A DNA stretch of 64,000 bases, from contig DATHMK010000037.1 in assembly GCA_035487155.1 (NCBI GenBank), positions 62,001 to 126,000 of the forward strand, given 5' to 3'. Made by a program: the position numbers and the translations under genes. Under the pieces are notes generated by a model. The model searched no databases, was not told where the DNA came from, and was given only the letters and a program-made list of their open reading frames with translations. This DNA is from DAIDKA01 sp035487155. GTDB taxonomy: Bacteria; Pseudomonadota; Gammaproteobacteria; Steroidobacterales; Steroidobacteraceae. Position 1 is the first letter of the stretch. Every line of letters starts with the position of its first letter. This document shows, piece by piece, positions 43,728 through 52,017 of the stretch.

Positions 43728-44689
43728 ACGCCGAGACGCCGCTGCGCCTGCTGCTGGTGGAGGATGAACCCACCCAGATGCTGATGACCCAGCGCATGCT
43801 GCGCCGGGGCGGCTTCGAGGTGGAGACCGCCAGTGACGGGGCGGCGGCGCTGGAGAAGCTCGCGACCGGGCGCTTCCAGCTGCTGGTCACCGACTGGGAA
43901 ATGCCCGGCATGGATGGTCCGACCCTGTGCCGCAAGGTGCGCGCCACGCGCCTGCCCGGATACCTGTACATCCTGCTGCTGACGGGTCAGATATCCACCC
44001 GCAGTGTGGTGATCGGTCTTGACGCCGGCGCCGATGACTATGTCCGCAAGCCCGCCGATGAGGCCGAACTGCTGGCGCGCCTGGCCGCGGGTCGCCGCAT
44101 CGTGCAGCTGGAGCAGTCATTGCGCGACGCCAATGCGCAGATCCAGCGACTGTCCATCACCGATCCGCTGGTGGATACCTACAACCGCCGCTACCTCAAT
44201 GAGCAGCTGATGCAGGAAGTGGAGCAGGCGCGGCGCCAGGGGCGGGCACTGTCGGGGATTCTCGCTGATCTTGATTTCTTCAAATCGATCAACGACCAGC
44301 ACGGACACCAGGTCGGCGATGACGTGCTGCGGCATTTTGCCGCGCTGGCGCGCGGGGCGATCCGCGAGAACGTTGACTGGGTTGCCCGCTACGGGGGCGA
44401 GGAGTTCGTGGTGGTGCTGCCTGACACGGACCTGGCGCAGGCGGTGAAGGTGGCGGAGAAGCTGCGCGAGCTGTGCGCCACGAGCGTGCTGCGCACTGAA
44501 TCGGGCGAATTGCGCTACACCGCCAGTTTCGGCGTCGCCGCACTGGATCCGGGCCCCGGCCCGAACGGCGCCGCGGCTGAGGCGCTGCTGCGCCAGGCGG
44601 ATGCGGCCCTGTATCGCAGCAAGCGCGAAGGCCGCAATCGGGTCACGGTCGCGGACCGCATCAGGACCGAGCAGCGTTCGGATCGCTGA
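43724..44689 (+). CDS. Response regulator diguanylate cyclase (REC-GGDEF)
   Basis: A 321-residue c-di-GMP synthase. The receiver has Asp57 in VTDWEMPG; the GGDEF domain has an active-type signature RYGGEEF. The inhibitory I-site RxxD expected six residues before GG reads ENVD, so product inhibition may be weak or lost. Start is TTG overlapping the kinase stop. Translational coupling to a hybrid kinase with its own HPt suggests the kinase phosphorylates this receiver to switch on c-di-GMP synthesis. The 3' end overlaps the convergent DedA gene by 29 bp. Confidence 0.93.
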   Translation: MNAETPLRLLLVEDEPTQMLMTQRMLRRGGFEVETASDGAAALEKLATGRFQLLVTDWEMPGMDGPTLCRKVRATRLPGYLYILLLTGQISTRSVVIGLDAGADDYVRKPADEAELLARLAAGRRIVQLEQSLRDANAQIQRLSITDPLVDTYNRRYLNEQLMQEVEQARRQGRALSGILADLDFFKSINDQHGHQVGDDVLRHFAALARGAIRENVDWVARYGGEEFVVVLPDTDLAQAVKVAEKLRELCATSVLRTESGELRYTASFGVAALDPGPGPNGAAAEALLRQADAALYRSKREGRNRVTVADRIRTEQRSDR

Positions 44690-45326
44690 GCTTGCGGTCG
44701 CCGAGGATGGCCCAGACCATGGGCAGCAGCGACACGCAGATGATGGCCACCGTCACCAACCCGAAGTTGTTCTTCACCAGCGGAATGTTGCCGAACAGGT
44801 ATCCGCCCCATATGAAGAGCGTACCCCAGGCAATGCCGCCGGCGATGTTGTAGCCCTGAAAGGTGCCGTAGGGCATGCGCCCGACACCGGCCACGAAGGG
44901 CGCGAAGGTGCGCAGCAGCGGCATGAAGCGCGACAGCAGTATGGTCAGGGCACCATGGCGGGCGAAGAAGGCCTCGGTGCGCCGCAGGTGTTCAGGCTGC
45001 AACAGGGGTATGCGGCCGGAAAAGGCCCGCGGCCCGAGGGCGCGGCCGATCGCATAGTTGCTGGTGTTGCCCAGAATCGCGGCGGCGCATACCAGTACCC
45101 ACATCAGCGGCGCATGCAAGGTGCCGGTGGTATCCACCGCCGCCAGCGCCCCGGTCGCAAACAGCAGTGAGTCACCCGGCAGAAACGGGGTGACCACGAC
45201 GCCGGTCTCGGCAAAGATGAGCACGAAGACGATGCCGTAGATCCAGTTGTGGTACAGGGCGATGACAGCGACCAGGTGCCGGTCCAAATGCAGGAAGGTA
45301 TCGATCAGGAAATGCAGTACGCCCAA
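44661..45326 (-). CDS. DedA/SNARE-associated family membrane protein
   Basis: A 221-residue polytopic membrane protein. The first loop has the family motif FAETGVVVTPFLPGDSLLFATGAL and the second half FLSRFMPLLRTFAPFVAGVGRMPYGTF-type sequence (key residues R and G conserved). DedA proteins are now known as phospholipid scramblase or undecaprenyl-phosphate transporters, which fits a lipid-carrier role. It is 50 bp downstream of the GGDEF-EAL gene on the same strand. Confidence 0.92.
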   Translation of the reverse strand: MGVLHFLIDTFLHLDRHLVAVIALYHNWIYGIVFVLIFAETGVVVTPFLPGDSLLFATGALAAVDTTGTLHAPLMWVLVCAAAILGNTSNYAIGRALGPRAFSGRIPLLQPEHLRRTEAFFARHGALTILLSRFMPLLRTFAPFVAGVGRMPYGTFQGYNIAGGIAWGTLFIWGGYLFGNIPLVKNNFGLVTVAIICVSLLPMVWAILGDRKLSDPNAARS

Positions 45327-45376
45327 GGTTCAACCCTCAGTGTGGCTCGGCAACGCGGATTCTCGCAGCTGGCGGG

Positions 45377-47692
45377 TCAGCCGCTTCCGGCCACCAGCGT
45401 CGCGGGCGGCTTGTGGGTGCCGGTGGCGCCCACCGGCACGCCGCCATTGAGCTGGGGCACACGCTTCAGGACTTCGTCGAATGGCTCGGCGCGCCCGATG
45501 GCGTAGCCTTGCGCATAGTCGACGCCGTGTTGGGCGATCCGCTCGCGGATCTCCTCAGTCTCCACATACTCCGCCACCGTGTCCAGTGACATGGTGCGCG
45601 CGAGCTGGGCGATGACCTGCACCATGCTGTCGGCACGCGGGTCACGGGTGACATCGCGCACAAAACTGCCGTCGATCTTCAGCATCGTGACCGGGAGCTG
45701 CCGCAGATAGGACAGGGAACAAAGCCCGGTGCCGAAGTCATCCAGCGCCACTTCGCAGCCCATGCGCCGCAGTCGCCGCATCACCAACTCGGCTCGCGCC
45801 AGGTTCAGGATGGTGGCGTTCTCGGTCAGTTCGAAGCAGAACACCCGCGGGTTGATGCCGCTTTTCTGCACGCTGTCGAACAGGAAATCCGGAAACTCGT
45901 CATCGCTCAGGGACTGGCCGGAAAAATTGATGGAGAACACGCAGGGCCGGGACTGCAGCTGCTCGGTGTAGGGCTTCAGCAGCGCTATGGCGCGCTTGAC
46001 GACCCAGCGGTCGATGTCGGCCATCATCTGGTAGCGCACCGCCGCCGACATGAAGGTGTCCGGGCCGAGGGCCTCGCCATCACGGCCGATCATGCGCAGC
46101 AGCAGTTCGAAGTGCGGCGGCTTGTGCTTGGATTCATTGAAGGGCGCGATGGGCTGCGCATCCAGCCGCAGCTTGTTGTGCGTCAGGGCCTCGCGCACGC
46201 GCGTCACCACGTCGATGTCCGAGAAGCGGCGGATGATGCTCTCGTCGTTGACCTGGTAGGTCGCGACCCGGTTGCGGCCGCGGTCCTTGGCGGCCTTGCA
46301 GGCGGTTTCGGCGGCCGCCAGCGAATGCGCAAGTTCACCGCCGCGCCCGTTCTCGAGCGGCGCCACGCCGACGCTTATGGTGATGCTGATGTCCTTGCCG
46401 GGATGCAGGGCGCTGAGCATCTCCGCCCCGACGCGCAGCGATTCGGCGAAGCGACTGGCATCGTCGGCCTCGGTGGGCAGCAGCACGGTGAAGCGGTCAC
46501 CGGAAATACGCGCGGCCAGCGCGCCCGGCGGCAGGCGGCCGCGTATCAGTTCACCGAGCTGTCCTATCACGGTGTCGCCGACGTGCATGCCGTGGTTGTC
46601 GTTGATGACATGCAGCCGGTCGCAGTTCACGTACAGCGCGCTCCAGGGCGTGCTGTTGAGGGTGCGCTCCGCGACGATCGATCGCACACGCTGCTCGAAC
46701 GCGGTGCGTGTATACAGGCCGCTGAGCGCATCGTAGTGACCGGCCACCACGACGGCGGCGCGGCGCGCCAGGATTTCGGCCACCCGCCCGTCGCGCGGCC
46801 GGAACTGCGGCGTCAGAGGATCGCGCAGCAGCGCCATGACGCCCATGGCGCGGCCACTGGCATTGCGCACCGGGCACACCAGTGCGTGCGAGGAAATCAC
46901 ATTGGACAGCGGCCCGTTGTCCGAATCATTGAGGATCACCGGATGGGCGGCGCCGGTAGCGATCTGCAGCAGGTGCCGGTGTGCGCGCGCGATGAGCTGG
47001 CCATCGGCCTTCGAATCGGTGGCGCCGCGCACCAGCGCAATACCCTTCTCCGGGACGATCAGCGCGGCCACGGTGCATTCCAGGTGGCTCACCATCCGCT
47101 GCAGCAGGCCCTTGAGCTCATCGGCGCAGTCGGCGGCCATGTTGGCATCGGCGGCATCGGCCAGCAGCAGATCCAGGTCCTGATCCAGCTCACCAATCGA
47201 AGTCTTGAGTTCTTCGATGGTGTGCCTGGCCATCAGTTCGCGTCGCAGGCACTCCAGGGCGGGACGCAGCAGGGAGTGTGCGAAATTGAAGGACCGCGGT
47301 TCGGACTCGTTGGGGCCGACGCGCATCAGCACCGCCACCACCGCCAGCAGCGCACGCTCGTCGTTGCGTACCCAGAACAGATAGGCCGGCTGGCCGCCGA
47401 TCATCTCCAGCGTGCCTTCGCCGGCGGCCGGGTCGCGCGCGACCGGCAGCATGGCATCCACCCGGCTGCCCAGGTCCGGACCCATGGTGGCATCGCTTGA
47501 CCAGCGCAGGCGGCCGGCTGAGTTGAAGACCGCGACATTGGTGGCGCGCGGCAGCATGGCGCGGAACAGTTGTGAGAAGGAATCCAGGAATTCCCAAACG
47601 TTACTGCTGCCTTGGATGATCGCGGTTCCGGACATACCCGCAACATCGCAAATGCGGCTGGCGGGATCCATGCGCCAGTTGGCGAATTGCAT
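45377..47692 (-). CDS. GAF-GGDEF-EAL protein with degenerate catalytic motifs
   Basis: A 771-residue cytoplasmic c-di-GMP protein. N-terminal sensory region, a GAF-like domain (about residues 190-330), GGDEF (about 335-490) and EAL (about 505-745). The GGDEF signature reads SGDRF, so cyclase activity is unlikely. In the EAL domain the signature is ELLLR instead of EALLR, but later metal/catalytic positions look kept (NFSGQSLSD, ELTEN, ALDDFGTG, LKIDGSFV, AEYVET, YAQGYAIGRAEP). It may be a weak phosphodiesterase or a c-di-GMP effector. A later ATG at 47635 is a possible alternative start. Confidence 0.88.
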   Translation of the reverse strand: MQFANWRMDPASRICDVAGMSGTAIIQGSSNVWEFLDSFSQLFRAMLPRATNVAVFNSAGRLRWSSDATMGPDLGSRVDAMLPVARDPAAGEGTLEMIGGQPAYLFWVRNDERALLAVVAVLMRVGPNESEPRSFNFAHSLLRPALECLRRELMARHTIEELKTSIGELDQDLDLLLADAADANMAADCADELKGLLQRMVSHLECTVAALIVPEKGIALVRGATDSKADGQLIARAHRHLLQIATGAAHPVILNDSDNGPLSNVISSHALVCPVRNASGRAMGVMALLRDPLTPQFRPRDGRVAEILARRAAVVVAGHYDALSGLYTRTAFEQRVRSIVAERTLNSTPWSALYVNCDRLHVINDNHGMHVGDTVIGQLGELIRGRLPPGALAARISGDRFTVLLPTEADDASRFAESLRVGAEMLSALHPGKDISITISVGVAPLENGRGGELAHSLAAAETACKAAKDRGRNRVATYQVNDESIIRRFSDIDVVTRVREALTHNKLRLDAQPIAPFNESKHKPPHFELLLRMIGRDGEALGPDTFMSAAVRYQMMADIDRWVVKRAIALLKPYTEQLQSRPCVFSINFSGQSLSDDEFPDFLFDSVQKSGINPRVFCFELTENATILNLARAELVMRRLRRMGCEVALDDFGTGLCSLSYLRQLPVTMLKIDGSFVRDVTRDPRADSMVQVIAQLARTMSLDTVAEYVETEEIRERIAQHGVDYAQGYAIGRAEPFDEVLKRVPQLNGGVPVGATGTHKPPATLVAGSG

Positions 47693-47748
47693 AAGGCCTT
47701 AGGCACTTTCCCTGCACCCGCCGCGAGCGGCTGTATTGCCGGGCGCAT

Positions 47749-47763
47749 TGCTGCATTGCAGCA
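47749..47763. repeat. Short perfect inverted repeat upstream of the GGDEF-EAL gene
   Basis: TGCTGCA-T-TGCAGCA, two 7-bp arms with one central base, in the 75-bp gap between the GGDEF-EAL start and the envC stop. It lies right at the end of envC. Too compact for a stable RNA hairpin, so an operator is more likely; binding protein unknown. Confidence 0.35.
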
Positions 47764-47767
47764 TTAC

Positions 47768-48976
47768 CTAGTTGGCGACCGGTCCCGCCTGCCGGAACCA
47801 GGGACCTGGATCCACCGGCCTGCTGCCCTTGCGGATCTCGAAATACAGCTGTGGCCGGCTGCTGCCGCCACTGTCGCCGCTGGCGGCGATCACATCCCCG
47901 GCCGACACCGTGTCACCGACCGCCTTGTACAGCCGGTCATTGTGACCATACAGGCTCAGATAGCCGTCGCCGTGATCGATGATGGTGAGCAGCCCGAGCC
48001 CGGGCAGCCAGTCAGCGTAGATCACCCGCCCGCGGTACACCGCCCGCACATCGGCGCCCCGCTCCGTGTCGATCAGCATGCCGTCCCATTTGAGGCCACC
48101 GGCGCGCACCTGGCCGAAGCGCGCCGCCAGATGTCCGCCCACGGGCCATGTCAGCCGGCCCCTGAGGTTGCCGAAGGCCCCGTTGGCATCGCTCGGAAAG
48201 GGTGCCAGGGCGCGCTTCAGATCGCGCAGCAGCGCGGTGAGGGCGCCCTGCTGGGCCTGCAGGCGCTGCAGCGCCTGGCTGCTGTTGCGTGAATCGGCCT
48301 TGATGGTCAGGAGCGCCGCGTCGCGCTGAGCGCGGGCCGTCTCCAGCTGCGCGAGCTCATCGGTGGTGGCAGTTTGCAGGTCATCCAGGCGCTGCTCGTC
48401 CGCCGCCAGCTGCGCGTCGAGGGTGGCAAGCGCCCGGATATCGGTGTCGATGGCCGCGATCACGCCGGCTCGGGCGCGGCCGAAGTAGCTGTAGTAGGCG
48501 AACATCCGGCCCGCCCGCGCCGGATCTTGCTGGTTGAGCAGCAGTTTCAGCGGCTCCTCGCGACCGATCATGTAGGCGGCGCGCAGCTGCTGGGCAAGGC
48601 CGGCACGCATCTCGGCGACGGCCGCCTCGCGGCTGCGCTTCTGGGCAGCCGCGCTGGCGCGATCGGCGCTGCGCGCGGCGCGCTCATGGCGCAGGTCGGC
48701 CAGCCGGCCGCGGGCGGCGGCCACCGCGACCTCCGCGGCCTGCAATGCCTGGGCGGCCCGGTCCGAGGCGACCGCGTCCTGGCTGACCTTGTCCCGGAAA
48801 GTGGCGATCTGGCCCTTCAGGGCCTGCAACTGGGCTTCGGTCTGGGCCTGGCGGCTGCCGGCCGCCGCTGCGGGGGGCTGGGCCTGGGGCGGGGCGGCGT
48901 CCCCGGCGGCCGCCAGGATGGTGGCGGCCGCCACCGCCAGACCGACCTGCAGCACGAAGCGACGCGGTTCACCCAT
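47768..48976 (-). CDS. envC: Murein hydrolase activator EnvC
   Basis: A 402-residue exported septal protein. A signal peptide (residues about 10-27), two coiled-coil stretches (about 40-110 and 170-250) and a C-terminal LytM domain starting at LRGRLTWPVGGHLAARFG. In place of the usual HxxxD zinc motif the sequence is LKWDGMLID, so the LytM domain lacks the catalytic His, as in EnvC, which activates amidases AmiA/AmiB instead of cutting peptidoglycan. Divergent from the rhodanese gene over 52 bp that include TATACT at 48983. Confidence 0.92.
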   Translation of the reverse strand: MGEPRRFVLQVGLAVAAATILAAAGDAAPPQAQPPAAAAGSRQAQTEAQLQALKGQIATFRDKVSQDAVASDRAAQALQAAEVAVAAARGRLADLRHERAARSADRASAAAQKRSREAAVAEMRAGLAQQLRAAYMIGREEPLKLLLNQQDPARAGRMFAYYSYFGRARAGVIAAIDTDIRALATLDAQLAADEQRLDDLQTATTDELAQLETARAQRDAALLTIKADSRNSSQALQRLQAQQGALTALLRDLKRALAPFPSDANGAFGNLRGRLTWPVGGHLAARFGQVRAGGLKWDGMLIDTERGADVRAVYRGRVIYADWLPGLGLLTIIDHGDGYLSLYGHNDRLYKAVGDTVSAGDVIAASGDSGGSSRPQLYFEIRKGSRPVDPGPWFRQAGPVAN

Positions 48977-49028
48977 GCTCGTTATACTACGCGCCCTTTT
49001 TTACAGGTGTGCCTGCGGGACGTGCTGG

Positions 49029-49451
49029 ATGGACAGGCTGATCGAATACATTGGACATCACCCGCTGCTGGTCGCCGGCGCGGTGGTCGCCGCCCTTATC
49101 GTACTGGCCTACGAGTACTACCTGCGCATGCAGGGGATCAGCGCAATTTCCCCGCAGGAGCTGATCCGGCTGATGAACCAGGGGGCGCTGGTGCTGGATG
49201 TGCGCACCCTGGATGAGTTTGCCGCCGGGCATATCAGCGGTGCCCGCCAGATGCCATTCGAACAGTTGCCGAAGGCGAGCGAGACGCTGAAGAAGCACCG
49301 CGAGAAACCGGTCATCGTCTATGGCGCGGATGAGACCAGCGGACCGGTGGTGGTGCGCAAGCTCGCCTCGCAGGGGTTCACCAAGGCATTCTGTCTGCGC
49401 GGTGGCCTGGCCACCTGGCGCGCCGAGCAGCTGCCGCTCGCCAAGGGCTGA
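49029..49451 (+). CDS. Membrane-anchored rhodanese-like protein (YibN-type)
   Basis: A 140-residue protein with one N-terminal membrane helix (LLVAGAVVAALIVLAYEYYL) and a rhodanese fold (ALVLDVRTLDEFAAGHISGA, then GFTKAFCLRGGLATWRA). The position of the active-site Cys (after VIVY) is Gly99, so sulfurtransferase activity is doubtful; a Cys at 122 lies outside the usual loop. It heads the grxC-secB-gpsA cluster, 0 bp before grxC, as YibN-type proteins do in other gammaproteobacteria. Confidence 0.88.
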   Translation: MDRLIEYIGHHPLLVAGAVVAALIVLAYEYYLRMQGISAISPQELIRLMNQGALVLDVRTLDEFAAGHISGARQMPFEQLPKASETLKKHREKPVIVYGADETSGPVVVRKLASQGFTKAFCLRGGLATWRAEQLPLAKG

Positions 49452-49721
49452 ATGGCCGCCCCGAAAGTCGTGATCTACGCCACCAGCTGGTGCCCCTACT
49501 GTTCACGGGCGCGCCAGCTGCTGGTTGCCAAGGGTGCCCAGATCGAGGAAATCGATGTCGAGGCCCAGCCGCAGGCCCGTGAGGAAATGGTCGCGCGCAG
49601 CGGGCGGCGCACGGTGCCCCAGATATTCATCAACCAGACCCACGTCGGCGGCTGCGATGACCTGCTCGCGCTCGAGGATGCCGGGGAACTGGATCAGCTT
49701 TTACAGGAGACGAATCGATGA
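49452..49721 (+). CDS. grxC: Glutaredoxin 3
   Basis: An 89-residue thiol-disulfide oxidoreductase. The active site CPYC is at residues 14-17, with the cis-proline region RTVPQIFIN and the glutathione-binding GGCDDLLALE motif. Complete. It starts directly after the rhodanese stop and overlaps the secB start (ATGA). Confidence 0.97.
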   Translation: MAAPKVVIYATSWCPYCSRARQLLVAKGAQIEEIDVEAQPQAREEMVARSGRRTVPQIFINQTHVGGCDDLLALEDAGELDQLLQETNR

Positions 49722-50218
49722 CTGACAACAACGATGGTGCCGCCGCAGGCGCACCGACGCTGGGCGATCCGAATGCCAGCGCCAGCCAGCTTGCCCTGCA
49801 GACCGTGTACCTGAAGGACTGCTCGTACGAGGCGCCGAACGGTCCGCGCGTGGATGGGCAGTGGAACCCGCAGATCAACCTCGACCTGCATACCGGGGTG
49901 AACGTTCTGACCCCGGAGCTGCGCGAAATCGTGCTCACCGTGACGGTCTCTGCCAAGCAGGGCGAGTCCACGATGTTCCTGGTGGAGGTCAAGCAGGCCG
50001 GCGCCTTCCTGATGCGCAATCTCACCGAAGATGATGCGCGCCGCGCCATCGGCACGATCTGCCCGAACGTGCTGTTCCCGTTCGCCCGCGCCGCGGTCTC
50101 GAACCTGGTCACGCAGGGCGGTTTCCCGCAGTTCCTCCTGCCCCCGGTCAACTTCGAGGCGTTGTACGAGCGCGCCCTGGTCGACGCCCGCAATCAGACC
50201 TCTGCGACCAAGAACTAG
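49718..50218 (+). CDS. secB: Protein-export chaperone SecB
   Basis: A 166-residue tetrameric chaperone delivering preproteins to SecA. Conserved blocks include LQTVYLKDCSYEAPN, VNVLTPELREIVLTVTV and CPNVLFPFARAAVSNLVTQGGFP (key residues ICPNxLFPYAR-type). ATGA overlap with grxC; gpsA follows after 4 bp. It is slightly longer than E. coli SecB because of an Ala/Gly-rich N terminus. Confidence 0.97.
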   Translation: MTDNNDGAAAGAPTLGDPNASASQLALQTVYLKDCSYEAPNGPRVDGQWNPQINLDLHTGVNVLTPELREIVLTVTVSAKQGESTMFLVEVKQAGAFLMRNLTEDDARRAIGTICPNVLFPFARAAVSNLVTQGGFPQFLLPPVNFEALYERALVDARNQTSATKN

Positions 50219-50222
50219 CTTC

Positions 50223-51251
50223 GTGCAGCTCGCGGCGGGTTTGGCGCAGGCCGGTTCACCGATCGCCGTGCTGGGCGCGGGGTCGTGGGGCACGGCCCTG
50301 GCCATCCAGTTTGCCCGCAGCGGCAAGGCCACGCGGCTGTGGGGGCGCGACCCGCTGCAGATGGCCGAGATGGTTCGCGAACGCGCCAATCGGCGCTACC
50401 TGCCGCAGGGCCACTTTCCCGAATCCTTGAGCGTCGGGGCGGATCTTGACTCGACGCTGGCCGGGGCGCTTGACGTGCTGGTGGTCGTTCCCAGCGATTC
50501 CTTTCGCGCCATCCTGGGTCAGATCCGTCCGCTGCTGGCACCGCAGATGCGCCTGGCATGGGCGACCAAGGGCTTCGAGGCGCAAAGCGGGCTGCTTCCG
50601 CAGCAGGTGGCGCGCGACACGCTGGGCACGGGCCGCGCCTTCGCGGTGCTGTCGGGCCCCACCTTCGCCGCCGAGGTGGGCGCCGGATTGCCGACCGCCA
50701 TGACCGTGGCCTCCGCGGATGCCGCATTCGCCGCCGCCCTGGCGCAGGATCTTTCCTCGCCCAGCTTTCGTGCCTACACCTCCACCGACATCGTGGGTGT
50801 CGAAGTCGGCGGCGCGGTGAAGAACGTGCTCGCGCTGGCCGCCGGACTCTCGGATGGGCTGGGGTTCGGCGCCAACAGCCGCATTGCCCTGATCACCCGC
50901 GGCCTGACCGAAATGGTGCGCCTGGGGGTGGCGCTGGGTGCCAAGCGTGAGACCTTCATGGGACTCGCGGGGCTTGGCGATCTGGTCTTGAGCTGCACCG
51001 ACGACCAGAGTCGCAACCGGCGCTTCGGCTTGCTGCTGGCGCAGGGGCGCAACATCGAGCAGGCACGCGCCGAGATCGGCCAGGTGGTCGAAGGGGTTCG
51101 GGCCGCCCGTGCGGTGCGCGCGGTCGCCCAGCGCGAGAACGTGGACATGCCGCTGTGCGAGGGCGTGTATCGGGTTCTGTATGAGGGACTGCCGGCCGAT
51201 GAAGTGGTGCGCACCCTCATGCGTCAGCCGATCCGCGCCGAGGCGGAGTAG
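50223..51251 (+). CDS. gpsA: Glycerol-3-phosphate dehydrogenase [NAD(P)+]
   Basis: A 342-residue enzyme reducing dihydroxyacetone phosphate to sn-glycerol-3-phosphate for phospholipids. The Rossmann motif is VLGAGSWGTALA, and the catalytic/substrate region EVGGAVKNVLALAAGLSDGLGFGANSRIALITRG is intact. The GTG at 50223 is chosen as the only start close to secB that leaves a short N terminus; no clear ribosome site is visible, so coupling with secB is likely. It converges on trmL with 3 bp between stops. Confidence 0.95.
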   Translation: MQLAAGLAQAGSPIAVLGAGSWGTALAIQFARSGKATRLWGRDPLQMAEMVRERANRRYLPQGHFPESLSVGADLDSTLAGALDVLVVVPSDSFRAILGQIRPLLAPQMRLAWATKGFEAQSGLLPQQVARDTLGTGRAFAVLSGPTFAAEVGAGLPTAMTVASADAAFAAALAQDLSSPSFRAYTSTDIVGVEVGGAVKNVLALAAGLSDGLGFGANSRIALITRGLTEMVRLGVALGAKRETFMGLAGLGDLVLSCTDDQSRNRRFGLLLAQGRNIEQARAEIGQVVEGVRAARAVRAVAQRENVDMPLCEGVYRVLYEGLPADEVVRTLMRQPIRAEAE

Positions 51252-51254
51252 CGC

Positions 51255-51719
51255 TCAGGGCGGGGACGCGAAGCCTTGCTGGCGCCACGCCTCGTAGACC
51301 ACCACCGCCACCGCGTTGGCGAGATTGAGACTGCGGTTGCCGGGGCGCATCGGGATGCTCAGGCGCCGGGCCGCCTCGATGCCCTCCAGGAGCGTGGCCG
51401 GAAGCCCGCTGGATTCACTGCCAAAGACCACCGCATCCCCCGGTTTGAACTGCGCCTGCGTGTACATCATCGCCGCCCCGGTCTCGATGGCGAACACGCT
51501 TGCCTGCGGAATTTGCGCCAGGCATTCAGCGAGACTGCCGTGAACCTTCAGCTCGGCAAGCTGCGCGTAGTCCATGCCCGCGCGCTGTACCGATTTTCGG
51601 TCCAGCTCAAATCCCAGCGGCCGGATCAGGTGCAGGGTGCAGCCGGTATTGGCACACAGGCGGATGACATTGCCCGTGTTCGGCGGAATTTCCGGGCGAT
51701 GCAGGATGACGTGGAACAT
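51255..51719 (-). CDS. trmL: tRNA (cytidine/uridine34-2'-O)-methyltransferase TrmL
   Basis: A 154-residue SPOUT methyltransferase that 2'-O-methylates the wobble base of tRNA-Leu. MFHVILHRPEIPPNTGNVIRLCANTG is the standard N terminus, and the knot motifs FGSESSGLP and MRPGNRSLNLANAVAVVVYEAW are present (key residues only). The start is inside the 3' end of a different-frame upstream gene, so initiation may depend on its translation. Confidence 0.95.
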   Translation of the reverse strand: MFHVILHRPEIPPNTGNVIRLCANTGCTLHLIRPLGFELDRKSVQRAGMDYAQLAELKVHGSLAECLAQIPQASVFAIETGAAMMYTQAQFKPGDAVVFGSESSGLPATLLEGIEAARRLSIPMRPGNRSLNLANAVAVVVYEAWRQQGFASPP

Positions 51720-52017
51720 GGATTTCAGCCAGGAAGTCGTCGCTGCCGAGGTCCGCGAACAGCGCTTCAAGGTCGGCGCGGGTGATGATGCGCCGGCCGC
51801 CGCGAAGCACCACCGCAAGCCGCGCGCCCATTGATGCCTCCAGATCGCCAAGCGCTGCCTCGGTTTCCGGATCGCCGTGCAGACCGTTGCGGGTCCACTC
51901 GAGATACTCGTGCAGCAGCAGATAGGCGCTGTCATCCAGATAATACCGCACAGCGTCGTTGCCGAGTTTGATGAGATTTATCCTGATCACGGTCCTCACT
52001 CCACTTGCCAGCCTCAT
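51607..52017 (-). CDS. Small hypothetical protein at the end of the ABC operon, overlapping trmL
   Basis: A 136-residue reading frame. Residues about 10-80 (IRINLIKLGNDAVRYYLDDSAYLLLHEYLEWTRNGL, then ALGDLEASMGARLAVVL and RADLEALFADLG) resemble the small domain often found beside PspC-type envelope proteins. ATG 52017 overlaps the permease stop (ATGA), strong support for translation. The last about 37 residues (after FLAEI) overlap trmL in another frame by 113 bp and are low quality, so the gene may have lost its original 3' end. Confidence 0.55.
   Translation of the reverse strand: MRLASGVRTVIRINLIKLGNDAVRYYLDDSAYLLLHEYLEWTRNGLHGDPETEAALGDLEASMGARLAVVLRGGRRIITRADLEALFADLGSDDFLAEIHVPRHPASPGNSAEHGQCHPPVCQYRLHPAPDPAAGI

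Noticed and set aside
46112..47500. A 462-codon plus-strand frame opposite the GGDEF-EAL gene
   Set aside because: It lies entirely over a gene with recognisable GAF, GGDEF and EAL domains and its own translation has no recognisable fold.
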